Assembly: GCA_029721515.1 (NCBI GenBank)
Contig: JAQQSB010001353.1
Span: 62,001-126,000, forward strand
Length of the DNA: 64,000 nucleotides
Reading direction: 5' to 3'
Origin: Synanceia verrucosa
Taxonomy: Eukaryota; Chordata; Actinopteri; Perciformes; Synanceiidae
A program made the position numbers and the translations under genes. The notes below the pieces were generated by a model that was given only the letters and a program-made list of their open reading frames with translations, was not told the DNA's origin and made no database searches. Below, piece after piece: positions 23,501 through 30,869 of the stretch (within the stretch, counting starts at the first letter, position 1; each line of letters begins with the position of its first letter).

Positions 23501-23641
23501 AAAACCACTAAAGATCTCTTTGCTATGATCAGACAGTTGGGAACTCCCACCTTCTTTTGTACATTTTCTGCTGCAGAGATGCGTTGGAAAGAGGTCATTA
23601 CAGTCATTAAGGCTCAACAAAGGAGAGCGTGTGAATTTTGA
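20543..23641 (+). CDS. Helentron protein segment 1: protease-like, basic repeats, zinc-rich, Rep N-terminal
   Basis: Open for 1032 codons from the ATG at 20543, which has A at -3; the frame extends a few codons upstream only via GTG. Residues about 60-240 resemble herpesvirus tegument-type (C76-like) cysteine proteases found in other mobile-element proteins: candidate catalytic Cys73 in SSCTCNSATFLAF, and Asp198/His200 in FFDPHSR. Residues 373-480 are six 18-residue basic repeats. From residue 547, CTVC...CCNRS...CNDECHSQ...CHTCH begins a Cys/His-rich domain like DUF6570. An acidic stretch lies at about 750-790. From 864 the Rep N-terminal region starts, and TPTFFCTFSAAEMRW (1001-1015) is Rep motif 1. 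It ends in a frameshift just after motif 1. Confidence 0.85.
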   Translation: MPRKGKRSQSAKVRWQKFDDFLQSTASEKTVSTPPQSNREVNVPESSNVNVTRVLASRSQAHWRYAASKNSSCTCNSATFLAFLHELGHLRSPDLDLVLDGGHAMYTLVMNQLIADKRAVSNHLNTEELPEIVVGHSQQYIMTKCESMIGMFTDDGAFPNLSNRLQCLSSDVNYALLIMASQCIAVFRDQQGKYGFFDPHSRRPDGLPHGPWGTGTGTAVMFTFTHLSEMIRKIVTVFQILGASPNSPYELMPVTFQSVDKLVDEHVLHVESSDVADHAHVKEQEHHSVPGVAEVEIEMSEMCLPSCSVTESTSCVDMPLDKNELDLSKYSKHTRQKIKRRLKDLEKKQSKNDERNRRQKIKVMAKNRTRRERYAKDESVNKQKKSYEIKRYRQNVECRKRKQSYIIARYQQDSNFQQRQKFYIRNRYSKDTGFKLRQRSRITSSYRLNAHFRQTQKSYVTRRYANDPEFRSKQKQTMRQLMRNKYLGFRVSNSMQCAFDIRRKYRWLNRQNNPRNETQQNQTDDTLIREAVKVFQSEIKKGPTHVCTVCHRALFPNQVKCCNRSTYVKNPVVAKTCLTGEFVHVCNDECHSQLCTVPDERKREWICHTCHDHLKNGRMPSLATANNLQLADIPPELKDLNILERHLVAKCITFAKIIPLPKGQQRAVQGNVVCVPSEVQETVNALPRLRSESQVMRVKLKRRLCFKGHQVFQTVTWSKLVRALLKLKEVHPQYDDVTIRDEAELCDPTLPDEGEDYDADEEDKMDDNDYDAEDLMEIDTFENNALCEAVTDPEIVEQIVDGQSCDDHQPQQQSHDKEQEGDEPNGGVALESCLQPCDVAEEILSFSEGIYSVAPAEGNKPVSFFRTPHLEAMAFPVQFPTGENTLDENRPIRLTPSSYFKARLSCVDDRCARDSNYLFFAQFVTEIHQATSSMRIQLRKGRPFTRDGRRITNAMLQDREEVERLVRNRYVTRFMTPLRGTPAYWEKTTKDLFAMIRQLGTPTFFCTFSAAEMRWKEVITVIKAQQRRACEF
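21659..21982 (+). repeat. Six in-frame 54-bp (18-aa) coding repeats
   Basis: Residues 373-480 of segment 1 form six exactly 18-residue units: RYAKDESV..., RYRQNVEC..., RYQQDSNF..., RYSKDTGF..., SYRLNAHF..., RYANDPEF.... The pattern is R-Y-x4-x-F followed by a K/R/Q-rich half. The DNA copies are diverged but the protein register is exact. Charge suggests a nucleic-acid-binding role (inference). Confidence 0.85.
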
Positions 23642-23960
23642 TGAGCTCGACTGGTCTTCCAAGTGTGAAATACTGCGAAGCAATCCCGTGACAACGATGC
23701 GTATGTTTGACAAACGTGTTGAGGCTCTGTTCAGAGATTTGCTTTTGTCACCAGCTGAACCCATTGGAAAAGTCATTGACTACTTTTACCGTTTGGAGTT
23801 TCAGCACAGAGGCAGTCCACACATTCATTGTCTCATTTGGGTCGAAGGTGCACCTGTGTTTGAGGAAGACAGTGATCAGCAGATTTGTGACTTTGTTGAC
23901 AAATACATTACAGCTCAACTGCCCGATCCAGACTCAGAACCTGACCTGCATAAAAAGTAA
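23631..23960 (+). CDS. Helentron protein segment 2: Rep HUH motif
   Basis: One frame over from segment 1, it continues as VNFDELDWSSKCEILRSNPV and carries QHRGSPHIHCLIW. The two metal-binding histidines of the HUH motif are encoded at 23820 and 23826. This is the second conserved motif of the rolling-circle Rep nuclease. It ends at TAA directly after a run of five A (23952-23956). One more A would keep the frame open into VTEVQMHSKKHSR. Confidence 0.85.
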   Translation: MNFDELDWSSKCEILRSNPVTTMRMFDKRVEALFRDLLLSPAEPIGKVIDYFYRLEFQHRGSPHIHCLIWVEGAPVFEEDSDQQICDFVDKYITAQLPDPDSEPDLHKK

Positions 23961-24130
23961 CCGAAGTTCAGATGCACAGCAAAAAGCATTCGAGACGTGT
24001 GTGAAACATCCTGAGTGCGAGTTATGCGTTTTGGCTTTCCTAAACAACCTTGCCCACAAACCATGATACTGAGATCCATAGAGACTGAAGATCAGAGTGC
24101 AGCTAATGCCGCAAAGTCAAACTCACAAAA
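23961..24130 (+). pseudogene. Rep linker, broken by several frameshifts
   Basis: Homology runs across three frames here: VTEVQMHSKKHSR, then CVKHPECELC, then FGFPKQPCPQT, and finally LTKVKSLLEE at the start of the next open segment. Helitron Rep proteins have a Cys-rich C...FGFP segment in this position. It is the most heavily damaged stretch of the reading frame. Confidence 0.7.
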
Positions 24131-24472
24131 GTGAAATCTTTGCTTGAAGAATCTGAAAATGCCAATCTGACTTTGGAACAACTTCTGTCTCTGAGTGAGC
24201 TCACCGTTACAGAATATCTTCGATGTCTAGAGTTGACGACCAAATCCAGTGCTGTTGTATATAAGAGAGATCCAAAAGGCGCTTGGGTGAATTGTTACAA
24301 TCGTCATCTTCTTGAAGGCTGGGATGCTAATTTGGACATTCAGTTCATTCTCAACGCTTACTCCTGCATCATGTACATCTGCAGCTACATCACTAAAGCC
24401 GAGCATGGTTTAAGTGAGTACCTGAAGTCAATGATTGAAAACATGCGTCAGGGAAATGTGAGCAGGCGATGA
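24131..24472 (+). CDS. Helentron protein segment 3: Rep catalytic tyrosines
   Basis: This open segment of 113 codons includes KRDPKGAWVNCYNRHLL and the catalytic motif MYICSYITKAE. The two tyrosines, at 24374 and 24386, sit in the Y-x3-Y-x2-K arrangement of Y2 Rep nucleases. It therefore completes the nuclease active site begun by the HUH motif. The frame is lost near 24470. Confidence 0.85.
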   Translation: MKSLLEESENANLTLEQLLSLSELTVTEYLRCLELTTKSSAVVYKRDPKGAWVNCYNRHLLEGWDANLDIQFILNAYSCIMYICSYITKAEHGLSEYLKSMIENMRQGNVSRR

Positions 24473-24473
24473 G

Positions 24474-24893
24474 ATGGAAACAAATAATGCAGGCGTACTC
24501 CAAAAAAGAGAAGTCAGTGCTCAGGAGTGTGTTGCTCGTGTTTGTGGCCTCCACATGAAAAAATGCTCACGCAGCGTCGTGTTTGTTCCGACAGATGACA
24601 ATGCGCTGAAAATGAGTTACCCTCTCTCAGCTCTAGAGAACAGACCAGCAGACTCTGAGAACGTGTGGATGAGTGGTTTACCTGACAAGTACAAATGCAG
24701 ACCTGAAACACCAGAATTTGAGGCAATGTGTTTGGCTGATTTTGCTGCTACTTGTAGGATTGTCTATGGTGAACAAGCAAAAGGTCCAAATGTTCTTCCT
24801 CTTCTGAATGAAATGGGCTTTGTCCAGAGGAGAACCAATGATAAACCTGCTGTCATTAAGTATCACCGTTTCTCACAGGAAAAAGAACCCTGA
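24474..24893 (+). CDS. Helentron protein segment 4: Rep-helicase linker
   Basis: After a short out-of-frame start, the conserved part REVSAQECVARVCGL...CSRSVVFVPTD begins just past a run of six A (24502-24507). This region normally links Rep to the helicase in Helitron proteins. It ends at KYHRFSQEKEP followed by stop. The stop is caused by a run of five A (24880-24884); one A fewer would continue into NPEDFYGTLL. Confidence 0.8.
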   Translation: METNNAGVLQKREVSAQECVARVCGLHMKKCSRSVVFVPTDDNALKMSYPLSALENRPADSENVWMSGLPDKYKCRPETPEFEAMCLADFAATCRIVYGEQAKGPNVLPLLNEMGFVQRRTNDKPAVIKYHRFSQEKEP

Positions 24894-25665
24894 GGACTTT
24901 TATGGCACTTTGCTGAAACTTTACCTACCTCATCGTGCAGAGTCGCAGTTGAAAAGCAGTAATTTCCCTACCTACCGGTCCTTTCATGATGGTGCTGCTG
25001 TTTGGCTACCTGGTTCAGAGCATCCAGAGTCAGTGCTTCAGATTGTGAAACGGAACAGAGAGAAGTATGAGAAACACAGGAATGACATTGATAATGCTAT
25101 TGAAGAGTTTGAACAAACCGGTGGCATTAGAGATGAGTGGTCGAATCTGGCTCCAGAATGCGAACTACAGAGATTAGAGTGCATTGAAGAACTTGAAGCG
25201 AGACAACCTGACTGTGACAACGTTCAAGAGAATGTACCTGATTTAAACCTTGGTTCAGACTCCAGACCAGGCTGTGCAGTAACCAGAGAGGTCCCTGAGA
25301 TAGATCCTACAGTGTTACGGCAAATGTATCAGAACTTGAATCAGAAGCAAGCATCCATGTTTTACACTGTGAGAGACTGGTGCTTGAAGCGTGTCTGTGG
25401 CTTAAACCCTGATCAGTTCTTCTATTATGTCAATGGTGGTGCAGGAACAGGAAAATCACACCTGATCAAATGTATCCATGCAGAGGCATCAAAAATACTG
25501 AGCAGACTACCACGTCATGCAGAGGAAGCAGACATATCTAAACCTACTGTCTTGTTGACTGCATTCACTGGAACTGCAGCGTTCAACATAAATGGAACTA
25601 CTTTACATTCTCTGCTTAAACTGCCAAGAAGCCTAAAGCCTCCTTTTTCAGGGTCTTGGCAATAA
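24885..25665 (+). CDS. Helentron protein segment 5: helicase N-terminal with Walker A
   Basis: NPEDFYGTLLKLYLPHR opens the true frame. The open frame itself begins earlier, at 24808, in sequence already used by segment 4. QKQASMFYTVRDWCL and YYVNGGAGTGKSHLIK follow, with the Walker A box at 25435-25458, then TAFTGTAAFNINGTTLHS (motif Ia). This is the start of a Pif1-like SF1B helicase. It ends at an extra T in a run of five T (25644-25648). Confidence 0.85.
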
Positions 25666-25675
25666 ACTTGACGAA

Positions 25676-26968
25676 GTGAGAGCTGAGCTTTCAAACGCTG
25701 AAATCCTCATCATTGATGAAATTTCTATGGTTTCAAGGTCTCTGTTTGCCTATGTCGATCACAGATTGAAGCAGATCAAAGGAAGTGTAAAACCTTTTGG
25801 TGGCATGTCGGTTCTTGCTGTTGGAGATTTCTATCAGTTACCTCCAGTCAGACAGGCTAAACCTCTGTGTGTCTTTGATCCGTCTCAGCTTGACCTCTGG
25901 TGTCAACATTTTAAGATGATCACGCTGACTGAAATCATGCGTCAAAAAGATGATGTACCTTTTGCTGAGATGCTGAACAGAATCCGTGTCAAAGGAAAGA
26001 CAGATGACTTGTTGGAGGAAGATAAAGCTCTGCTTTATCAGACAATCACAGATCAGGCTCACTGTCCTAAAGATGTTCTGCATATCTATGCTACCAACAA
26101 ACAAGTTGATGAGCATAACTCTGCTGTGTTAACTGAGTTTCACTCTGACATTGTGAAAATAAATGCAGTCGACTATCAGAAAGACCCCAGAACTGGCAGA
26201 ATGGAAAGAAAGGCCGTACCTTATCAAGGCACTAAAAAAGAACTACCTGATTACATAAATGTTGCACTTGGTGCTCGTGTGATGATTACCAGAAACATTG
26301 ATGTTCAGGCTGGCCTTTGTAATGGAACATTTGCTCTGATTTCACAGATTGTGACTGATGTAGGTGGTCCACATGTGTGTAAACTTGGTTTGCAACTTGT
26401 CAGTGGAAGTAATACTGGTGCAGCTGATAATGTTGTGTTCATAAAAAGAGAGGAAGAGAATCTGAAGCAGAAAGGAGTGGTTCGCAGACAGTTTCCATTA
26501 AAACTGGCATTAAACATCACGATCCATAAAGTTCAAGGTATGACAGCTTCTTCTGCTGTTGTATCACTGAAAGGCATCTTTGAGCATGGCATGGCTTATG
26601 TAGCTCTCAGCAGAGTAACTTCTCTCAGTGGACTACATATTCTGGATTTTGATGAGAAAAAGATACACGCTAACCCAGAGATCAAAGTGGCTCTTGGTAG
26701 TATGGCAGAAGTTTCATTGCAGGATGTTATGCCTCTTTTTCATCTCCCATTAGAAGCATTTGACAGACCAGATACTCTGACTGTTGTCCATCATAACACA
26801 GAAGGACTACCAGCTCATGTCTCTGACCTTAAAAGTCACCATGAGCTTCCTCTGGCAGACATCTTGTGTCTAACTGAAACTCACCTTGTGGGATCTTTTG
26901 TATCTGAAAGTCTTCAGTTAGGCGGTTACAACTTGTTTCATCGAAACAGAAAGCGTGTCCTATACTAA
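25676..26968 (+). CDS. Helentron protein segment 6: helicase C-terminal plus start of endonuclease
   Basis: It contains Walker B (LIIDEISMVS), motif III (AVGDFYQLPPV), TEIMRQKDD, GARVMITRNIDVQAGLCNGT, motif V (ITIHKVQGMTASSA) and motif VI (YVALSRVTSLSGL). The Pif1-like helicase is thus complete in motifs. After about 40 residues an AP-type endonuclease begins, with ILCLTETHL supplying the catalytic Glu. The frame shifts near 26950-26968. Confidence 0.88.
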   Translation: MRAELSNAEILIIDEISMVSRSLFAYVDHRLKQIKGSVKPFGGMSVLAVGDFYQLPPVRQAKPLCVFDPSQLDLWCQHFKMITLTEIMRQKDDVPFAEMLNRIRVKGKTDDLLEEDKALLYQTITDQAHCPKDVLHIYATNKQVDEHNSAVLTEFHSDIVKINAVDYQKDPRTGRMERKAVPYQGTKKELPDYINVALGARVMITRNIDVQAGLCNGTFALISQIVTDVGGPHVCKLGLQLVSGSNTGAADNVVFIKREEENLKQKGVVRRQFPLKLALNITIHKVQGMTASSAVVSLKGIFEHGMAYVALSRVTSLSGLHILDFDEKKIHANPEIKVALGSMAEVSLQDVMPLFHLPLEAFDRPDTLTVVHHNTEGLPAHVSDLKSHHELPLADILCLTETHLVGSFVSESLQLGGYNLFHRNRKRVLY

Positions 26969-27443
26969 CAACCCTAACATGGCCAACAAAAGCGGTGGTG
27001 GAATTGCGATCTATGTGAAAAACCACATCAAAGTACAGGAGAAGCGTTACATCCAGAACGCTACTGACATTGAGTTTACTGTTGTTAAACTTGAAGCACC
27101 ATTCAAAGGTGTCATTGCAGCAGTTTACAGACCTCCGAGCTACAGTGTTCAGTCTTTCTTGTCCAATCTGGAAAACCTGTTAGATGCGCTGGAAATACTG
27201 GATCAACATCCGATCTTAGTTTGTGGAGATTTTAATGAAGATCTGTTGTCTGGAACAAACAAGCCAATACTGGCACTGTTTGAGTCTAAAGGTTACGGCC
27301 AAGTGATCAGTTCATCTACCACAGAGAAAAATACACTGTTGGACCCTGTTTTCATCTCAAGGCCACAGTGCTGTTTGTATTCAGGTGTGCTAAAAACTTA
27401 CTACAGCTATCATAATCCTGTCTACTGTGTAGTGAACTTTTAA
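26955..27443 (+). CDS. Helentron protein segment 7: AP-like endonuclease C-terminal
   Basis: GGGIAIYVKNH, AAVYRPPSYS, VCGDFNEDLL and LLDPVFIS are motifs of the exonuclease-endonuclease-phosphatase fold used by non-LTR retrotransposons and by Helentrons. The last motif reads SYHNPVY where S-D-H-x-P-V is usual, so the penultimate catalytic Asp may be replaced. It ends at TAA 27441-27443. Confidence 0.85.
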   Translation: MSYTNNPNMANKSGGGIAIYVKNHIKVQEKRYIQNATDIEFTVVKLEAPFKGVIAAVYRPPSYSVQSFLSNLENLLDALEILDQHPILVCGDFNEDLLSGTNKPILALFESKGYGQVISSSTTEKNTLLDPVFISRPQCCLYSGVLKTYYSYHNPVYCVVNF

Positions 27444-27499
27444 GTCTTGTCAGCAAACCATAACTGTTGTAAAATTCAGAAGTCTCAATCCTTTACAGT

Positions 27500-27950
27500 A
27501 ATGATGGGGGTCGTCCTTTGAAGGGAGGGTGGGATGGAGGGACGATCCCCGACAATAAAGTAGATGTCCGTCGTTTGCAGATATGATGAAAAATGGGAGA
27601 TTTTTATCTTCCATTTTATTCAGTGGCAAATACTTTGAGAGAGAGCATTGTTTTGTACAGAGCATTATATTTCCAGAGCATTGTTTTTACAGAGAGTTAT
27701 ATTTCCAGAGCATTGTTTTTACAGAGAATTATATTTATTTTAAATTCACAACAAATTTAGTTGCTCTAATTATAAAATGTCAACCAGTTGAGCTGGGCCT
27801 AGGTACACAAGTGACAAGTGACATGAAGCAATGTAGTGTTTATTTCCTCTGGTCATTGAAAACGTAAACAGGCTGATCACTGTCCATGTGTTTTTCTAAC
27901 AGATTCTCTACTTTGTGTCAACAAACACTTTTAAAGGCCAACATATATAA
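27500..27950 (+). repeat. Palindromic 3' module, copy 1
   Basis: It begins with GGGGGTCGTCC (about 27505), whose complement GGACGATCCCC lies near 27540. Then come GATGTCCGTCGTTTGCAG and a near-perfect inverted repeat AAAATGGGAGAT / ATCTTCCATTTT (about 27591-27618). ACAGAG-CATT repeats and a conserved tail ending CTTTTAAAGGCCAACA complete it. The module is repeated at 27953-28530. Confidence 0.75.
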
Positions 27951-27952
27951 TG

Positions 27953-28530
27953 GGGGGGATCGTCCTTTGCAGCCAGGCTATAACATCTGGTCCTGGCTGC
28001 TCCAGCCTCTCAGAGGCTGGCAGGGATGGAGGGACGATCCCTCCGACAAAAAACTAGATGTCCGTCGTTTACAGATATGATGAAAAATGGGAGATTTTTA
28101 TCTTCCATTTTATTGAGTGGCAAATACTTTGTGAGGAACTAAGAATTTTACAGAGCATTATATGTACAGAGCATTATATTTACAGAGCATTATATGTACA
28201 GAGCATTATATTTACAGAACATTATATGTACAGAGCATTATATTTACAGAGCATTATATGTACAGAGCATTATATTTACAGAGCATTATATTTACAGAGC
28301 ATTGTTTTGTACAGAGTGTTATATTTTCAGAGCATTATGTTTATATTAAATTCACAACAAATTAAATTACTCTTAGTTGAGCTGGGCCCAGGCACACAAG
28401 TGGTAAGTAACATGAAGCAATGTACTGTTTATTTCCTCTGTTCATTGAGGAGGTAAACATGCTGATCACTGTCTATGTGTTTGTCTAACTGTTTCTTTTC
28501 TCTATGTGAGCAAACACCTTTAAAGGCCAA
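27953..28530 (+). repeat. Palindromic 3' module, copy 2
   Basis: Direct repeat of 27500-27950. It is longer because its outer palindrome (GGGATCGTCC / GGACGATCCC) holds an extra hairpin (CCAGCCTCT / AGAGGCTGG) and because the minisatellite is expanded. It also ends TTTAAAGGCCAACA. Confidence 0.75.
28146..28340 (+). repeat. ACAGAGCATTATAT 18-bp minisatellite
   Basis: About ten copies of a unit close to TACAGAGCATTATATTT alternate ATTTACAGAG and ATGTACAGAG. Two to four shorter, diverged copies sit at about 27655-27740 in module copy 1. Minisatellites near the 3' end are a reported Helentron trait. Confidence 0.85.
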
Positions 28531-28740
28531 CAGGTCCAGCAGCACAGTTCCTCACTGCTGGACTCAAAGATCCATGTGCCTGGGCCACGTGGAGGCATAC
28601 ACCAAGAGGCCTCTGCTTCAAACCACCTGCTCCTGTGCCTGGTATCTACTGTTTAATTATTTCAATGCTGCAAGTGACTTCCAGTGATACACTCCATTCT
28701 GACCAGTTCATGTCATCTCTGCCTTCCTCTGCTCTGTTAG

Positions 28741-29930
28741 AGTTCCTACTGAAAGGTGAAGGCACATCCATGTGACTGAAGCGAGGCCATGCTGACAGAG
28801 GAGCCTGGACAACAGGACAACCAGACAGCCGGTGTGGACCTGGAGCTGGACCCAGTCATTCTGTAAGTGAACTTTACAATCCATACTTTATGCATAGCTG
28901 AAATAATAACACATGTGCACTTGTACTGACTGTCAGGAAGGACACCTGTCATAACCTTTGTTTTGTGTTTGTGCTCTAGTGCCTTCCATCCCTGGCAATC
29001 AGAGATGAAAGGGGACTCCAGCAGCACTGGGACTCTACGTCTCCACTGAACAAATCTCTGGACCTGGACCTGGTATGGGACTTTTTTTCAGGTTTTTCTC
29101 TGTCAGACCACCTTAGTGGTTCAGCATGACTCTTTACACTGTCAATAAACAGAAAACATGTTCACACAGCAAACTATTGTGGAAGGATGTCCATCTGCAT
29201 CACTGCTGTTACAATTCTGTCTCCTGTCCTCATCACAGAACTAGAACCATGTTGTACATAAACCAGATGAACACAGGACTGCAGGACCTGAACCATGTGG
29301 ACCAGAACCACGTGGACCACAGGACCAGAGCATCAGAGGCAGAGCAGCTGTGTGATTCTTCAGCTGGACTCAAACTAACTGTAAGCAGTCTGACTTCAGA
29401 TGATTACAGGGTGACACAGTGTGTAATATTTACTGTTTACAACATTTGAACTGGAGCAAAACACAAGGGATGAAAATAAAACACTAACATGTTATGTGTT
29501 AGTGAGTGATTGTTGTATATTATCCAGTGTTGTTTCGCTTTGTTATGACACCTGTCATCTTGTTTACAGGAAAGCCTGGCTTCAGACAGTCTTCAGCACC
29601 ACAGAGAGTTCAACTCAACCCAGCTGCTTCCTGTTTGCTCCTGTTGGGATTCACTGAATGAAATGGCATCAATCTTTCCTGTGGTGGAGACAGGATCTTC
29701 TCCTAAACTTTACAAAGACTGCATGCTCAGCCGTCCTGGTAGGGGATCCCTCTTAGACCTTGGCCTACCTAAAGGTTTCTCCCTTTTTTTTCCTCAAGGA
29801 GGTTTCGTGGGAGTTTTTCCTGACATGCTTTGAGGGTCTAAGGCTGATGATGCTTGATACTGAAGATTTGAAGCTTCACCTGTTCTCTGCAATGAAATTA
29901 TTACAATAAAGGTATTGTGTGAAACAAGAG
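28741..29930 (+). other. Candidate four-exon spliced transcript (unknown, possibly captured)
   Basis: Splice-like signals occur in register. Exon 1 ends at 28862 before GTAAGT and has an ATG at 28789. Exon 2 is 28980-29072 (CTCTAG acceptor, GTATGG donor). Exon 3 is 29239-29380 (CATCACAG acceptor, GTAAGC donor). Exon 4 starts at 29570 (GTTTACAG) and reaches AATAAA at 29905-29910. Translation from the ATG stops inside exon 2 after about 46 codons, so the transcript is non-coding or decayed. I do not recognise the exons. Introns are only about 120-190 bp. Confidence 0.35.
29735..29915 (+). repeat. Dispersed teleost-type repeat tail
   Basis: GGTAGGGGATCCCTC, then GGTTTCTCCCTTTTTTT, GGAGTTTTTCCTGACATGC and TTTGAGGGTCTAAGG resemble, from memory, a very common 3' repeat of fish genomes. 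The match is by pattern only; the copy is diverged. It lies inside candidate exon 4. Confidence 0.4.
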
Positions 29931-29934
29931 CAAC

Positions 29935-30430
29935 ATTGCCTGTCTGATCTATCTGGAAGGGAACTGCTTATGGTAATAATTGTTTGAATAATAACACTTT
30001 AATTGAAGCAGCTCACCTTGGATATTTATATTCATGTGTATTAGTTTGTAAAATTAAAGTTAAGTTAAAGTTAAAGTTAATTAAAGTTAGTTAAAGGTTC
30101 ATGATTTTTAGCGCTGAGATTTCTTACTGTAGATTAGCTGATGAGGCTGCTGTTAATATGTTAAGAGAGAAGCCACAGTAAAGATGCTGCACGACAGTGA
30201 ATCAGTGAAGAAGACGACGAAGACAGAAGAGGAGGACAAATGAGAGGTAAGGTAAGGTCTGTAAGCACAACACTTAGCAGGAATTTCTGTTAAACTATGG
30301 TGACATGATGAGGCCTTTGAGGTCAAAGCAGGAACACACACATAGGGGTTTTAACAAGTACTGCCTACTTCTAATAGAAACTTTATTAAAACTAAAATAT
30401 TACATAGTTTGGGTTCATTCAACTTTTCAA
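29935..30430. other. Non-satellite spacer, no gene seen
   Basis: A TTAAAGTTAAAGTTAA simple repeat occurs at about 30053-30101 and a purine-rich stretch with GAGAGGTAAGGTAAGG near 30240. No open frame of interest is present. The right edge of the interruption lies around 30430, where ATTCAAC-rich satellite sequence resumes. Confidence 0.5.
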
Positions 30431-30869
30431 TGCTCTTCAAACTAATTATAAATTCATATATTTTCAACATTCAACTTTAAATTCACATTCATGAATTATA
30501 CAATCATAATTTTTCAACATTCATTCTACTTAACCTTCATATTACTACATTCAACCCAGCATTCAGCAGTTTGGCTTAGGCTTTTATTTTCAAAATTTCT
30601 ATTCATACAATTCATTCTCATTCAAACATTCAACCCAGCATTCAGCAGTTTGGCTTCAGCTTTCATTTTCAAAATTTCTATTCATACAATTCATTCTCAT
30701 TCAAAAATTCAACCCAGCATTCAGCAGTTTGGCTTCAGCTTTCATTTTCAAAATTTCAATTCGTACAATTCATTCTCATTCAAACATTCAACCCAGCATT
30801 AGCATTCAGCAGCGTAGCTTCAGCTGCGGGCATTCACACCCATAATTGCTTCAGCAATTGCTCTTCTAG
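30430..30869 (+). mobile_element. Family A unit A13 (5' truncated)
   Basis: Only the 3' part is present: diverged ATTCA-rich lead-in, three 79-bp subrepeats (30548, 30627, 30706), terminal hairpin, and CTAG at 30866-30869. It could be the other side of A12, but A12 already contains subrepeats, so the break is not a simple insertion. Confidence 0.72.

Larger units (their letters stand above)
20543..27443 (+). pseudogene. Helentron (Helitron2) replicase-helicase-endonuclease, frameshifted
   Basis: A single ancestral reading frame of roughly 2,300 codons runs through this interval, with about nine frame changes and almost no internal nonsense codons apart from those created by the shifts. Domain order is: cysteine protease-like N terminus, six 18-residue basic repeats, Cys/His-rich DUF6570-like region, acidic linker, HUH/Y2 Rep domain, Pif1-like SF1 helicase, AP-type endonuclease. 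The C-terminal endonuclease distinguishes Helentrons from canonical Helitrons. As read, no full protein can be made. At least four of the shifts lie in A or T runs of five or six, so some may be sequencing errors. Element ends were not found. Confidence 0.85.

Noticed and set aside
18030..30430. Endogenous virus or retrotransposon as the source of the central coding region
   Set aside because: There is no reverse transcriptase, integrase, capsid or LTR. HUH/Y2 Rep plus Pif1-like helicase identify a rolling-circle transposon; the endonuclease is a known Helentron domain.
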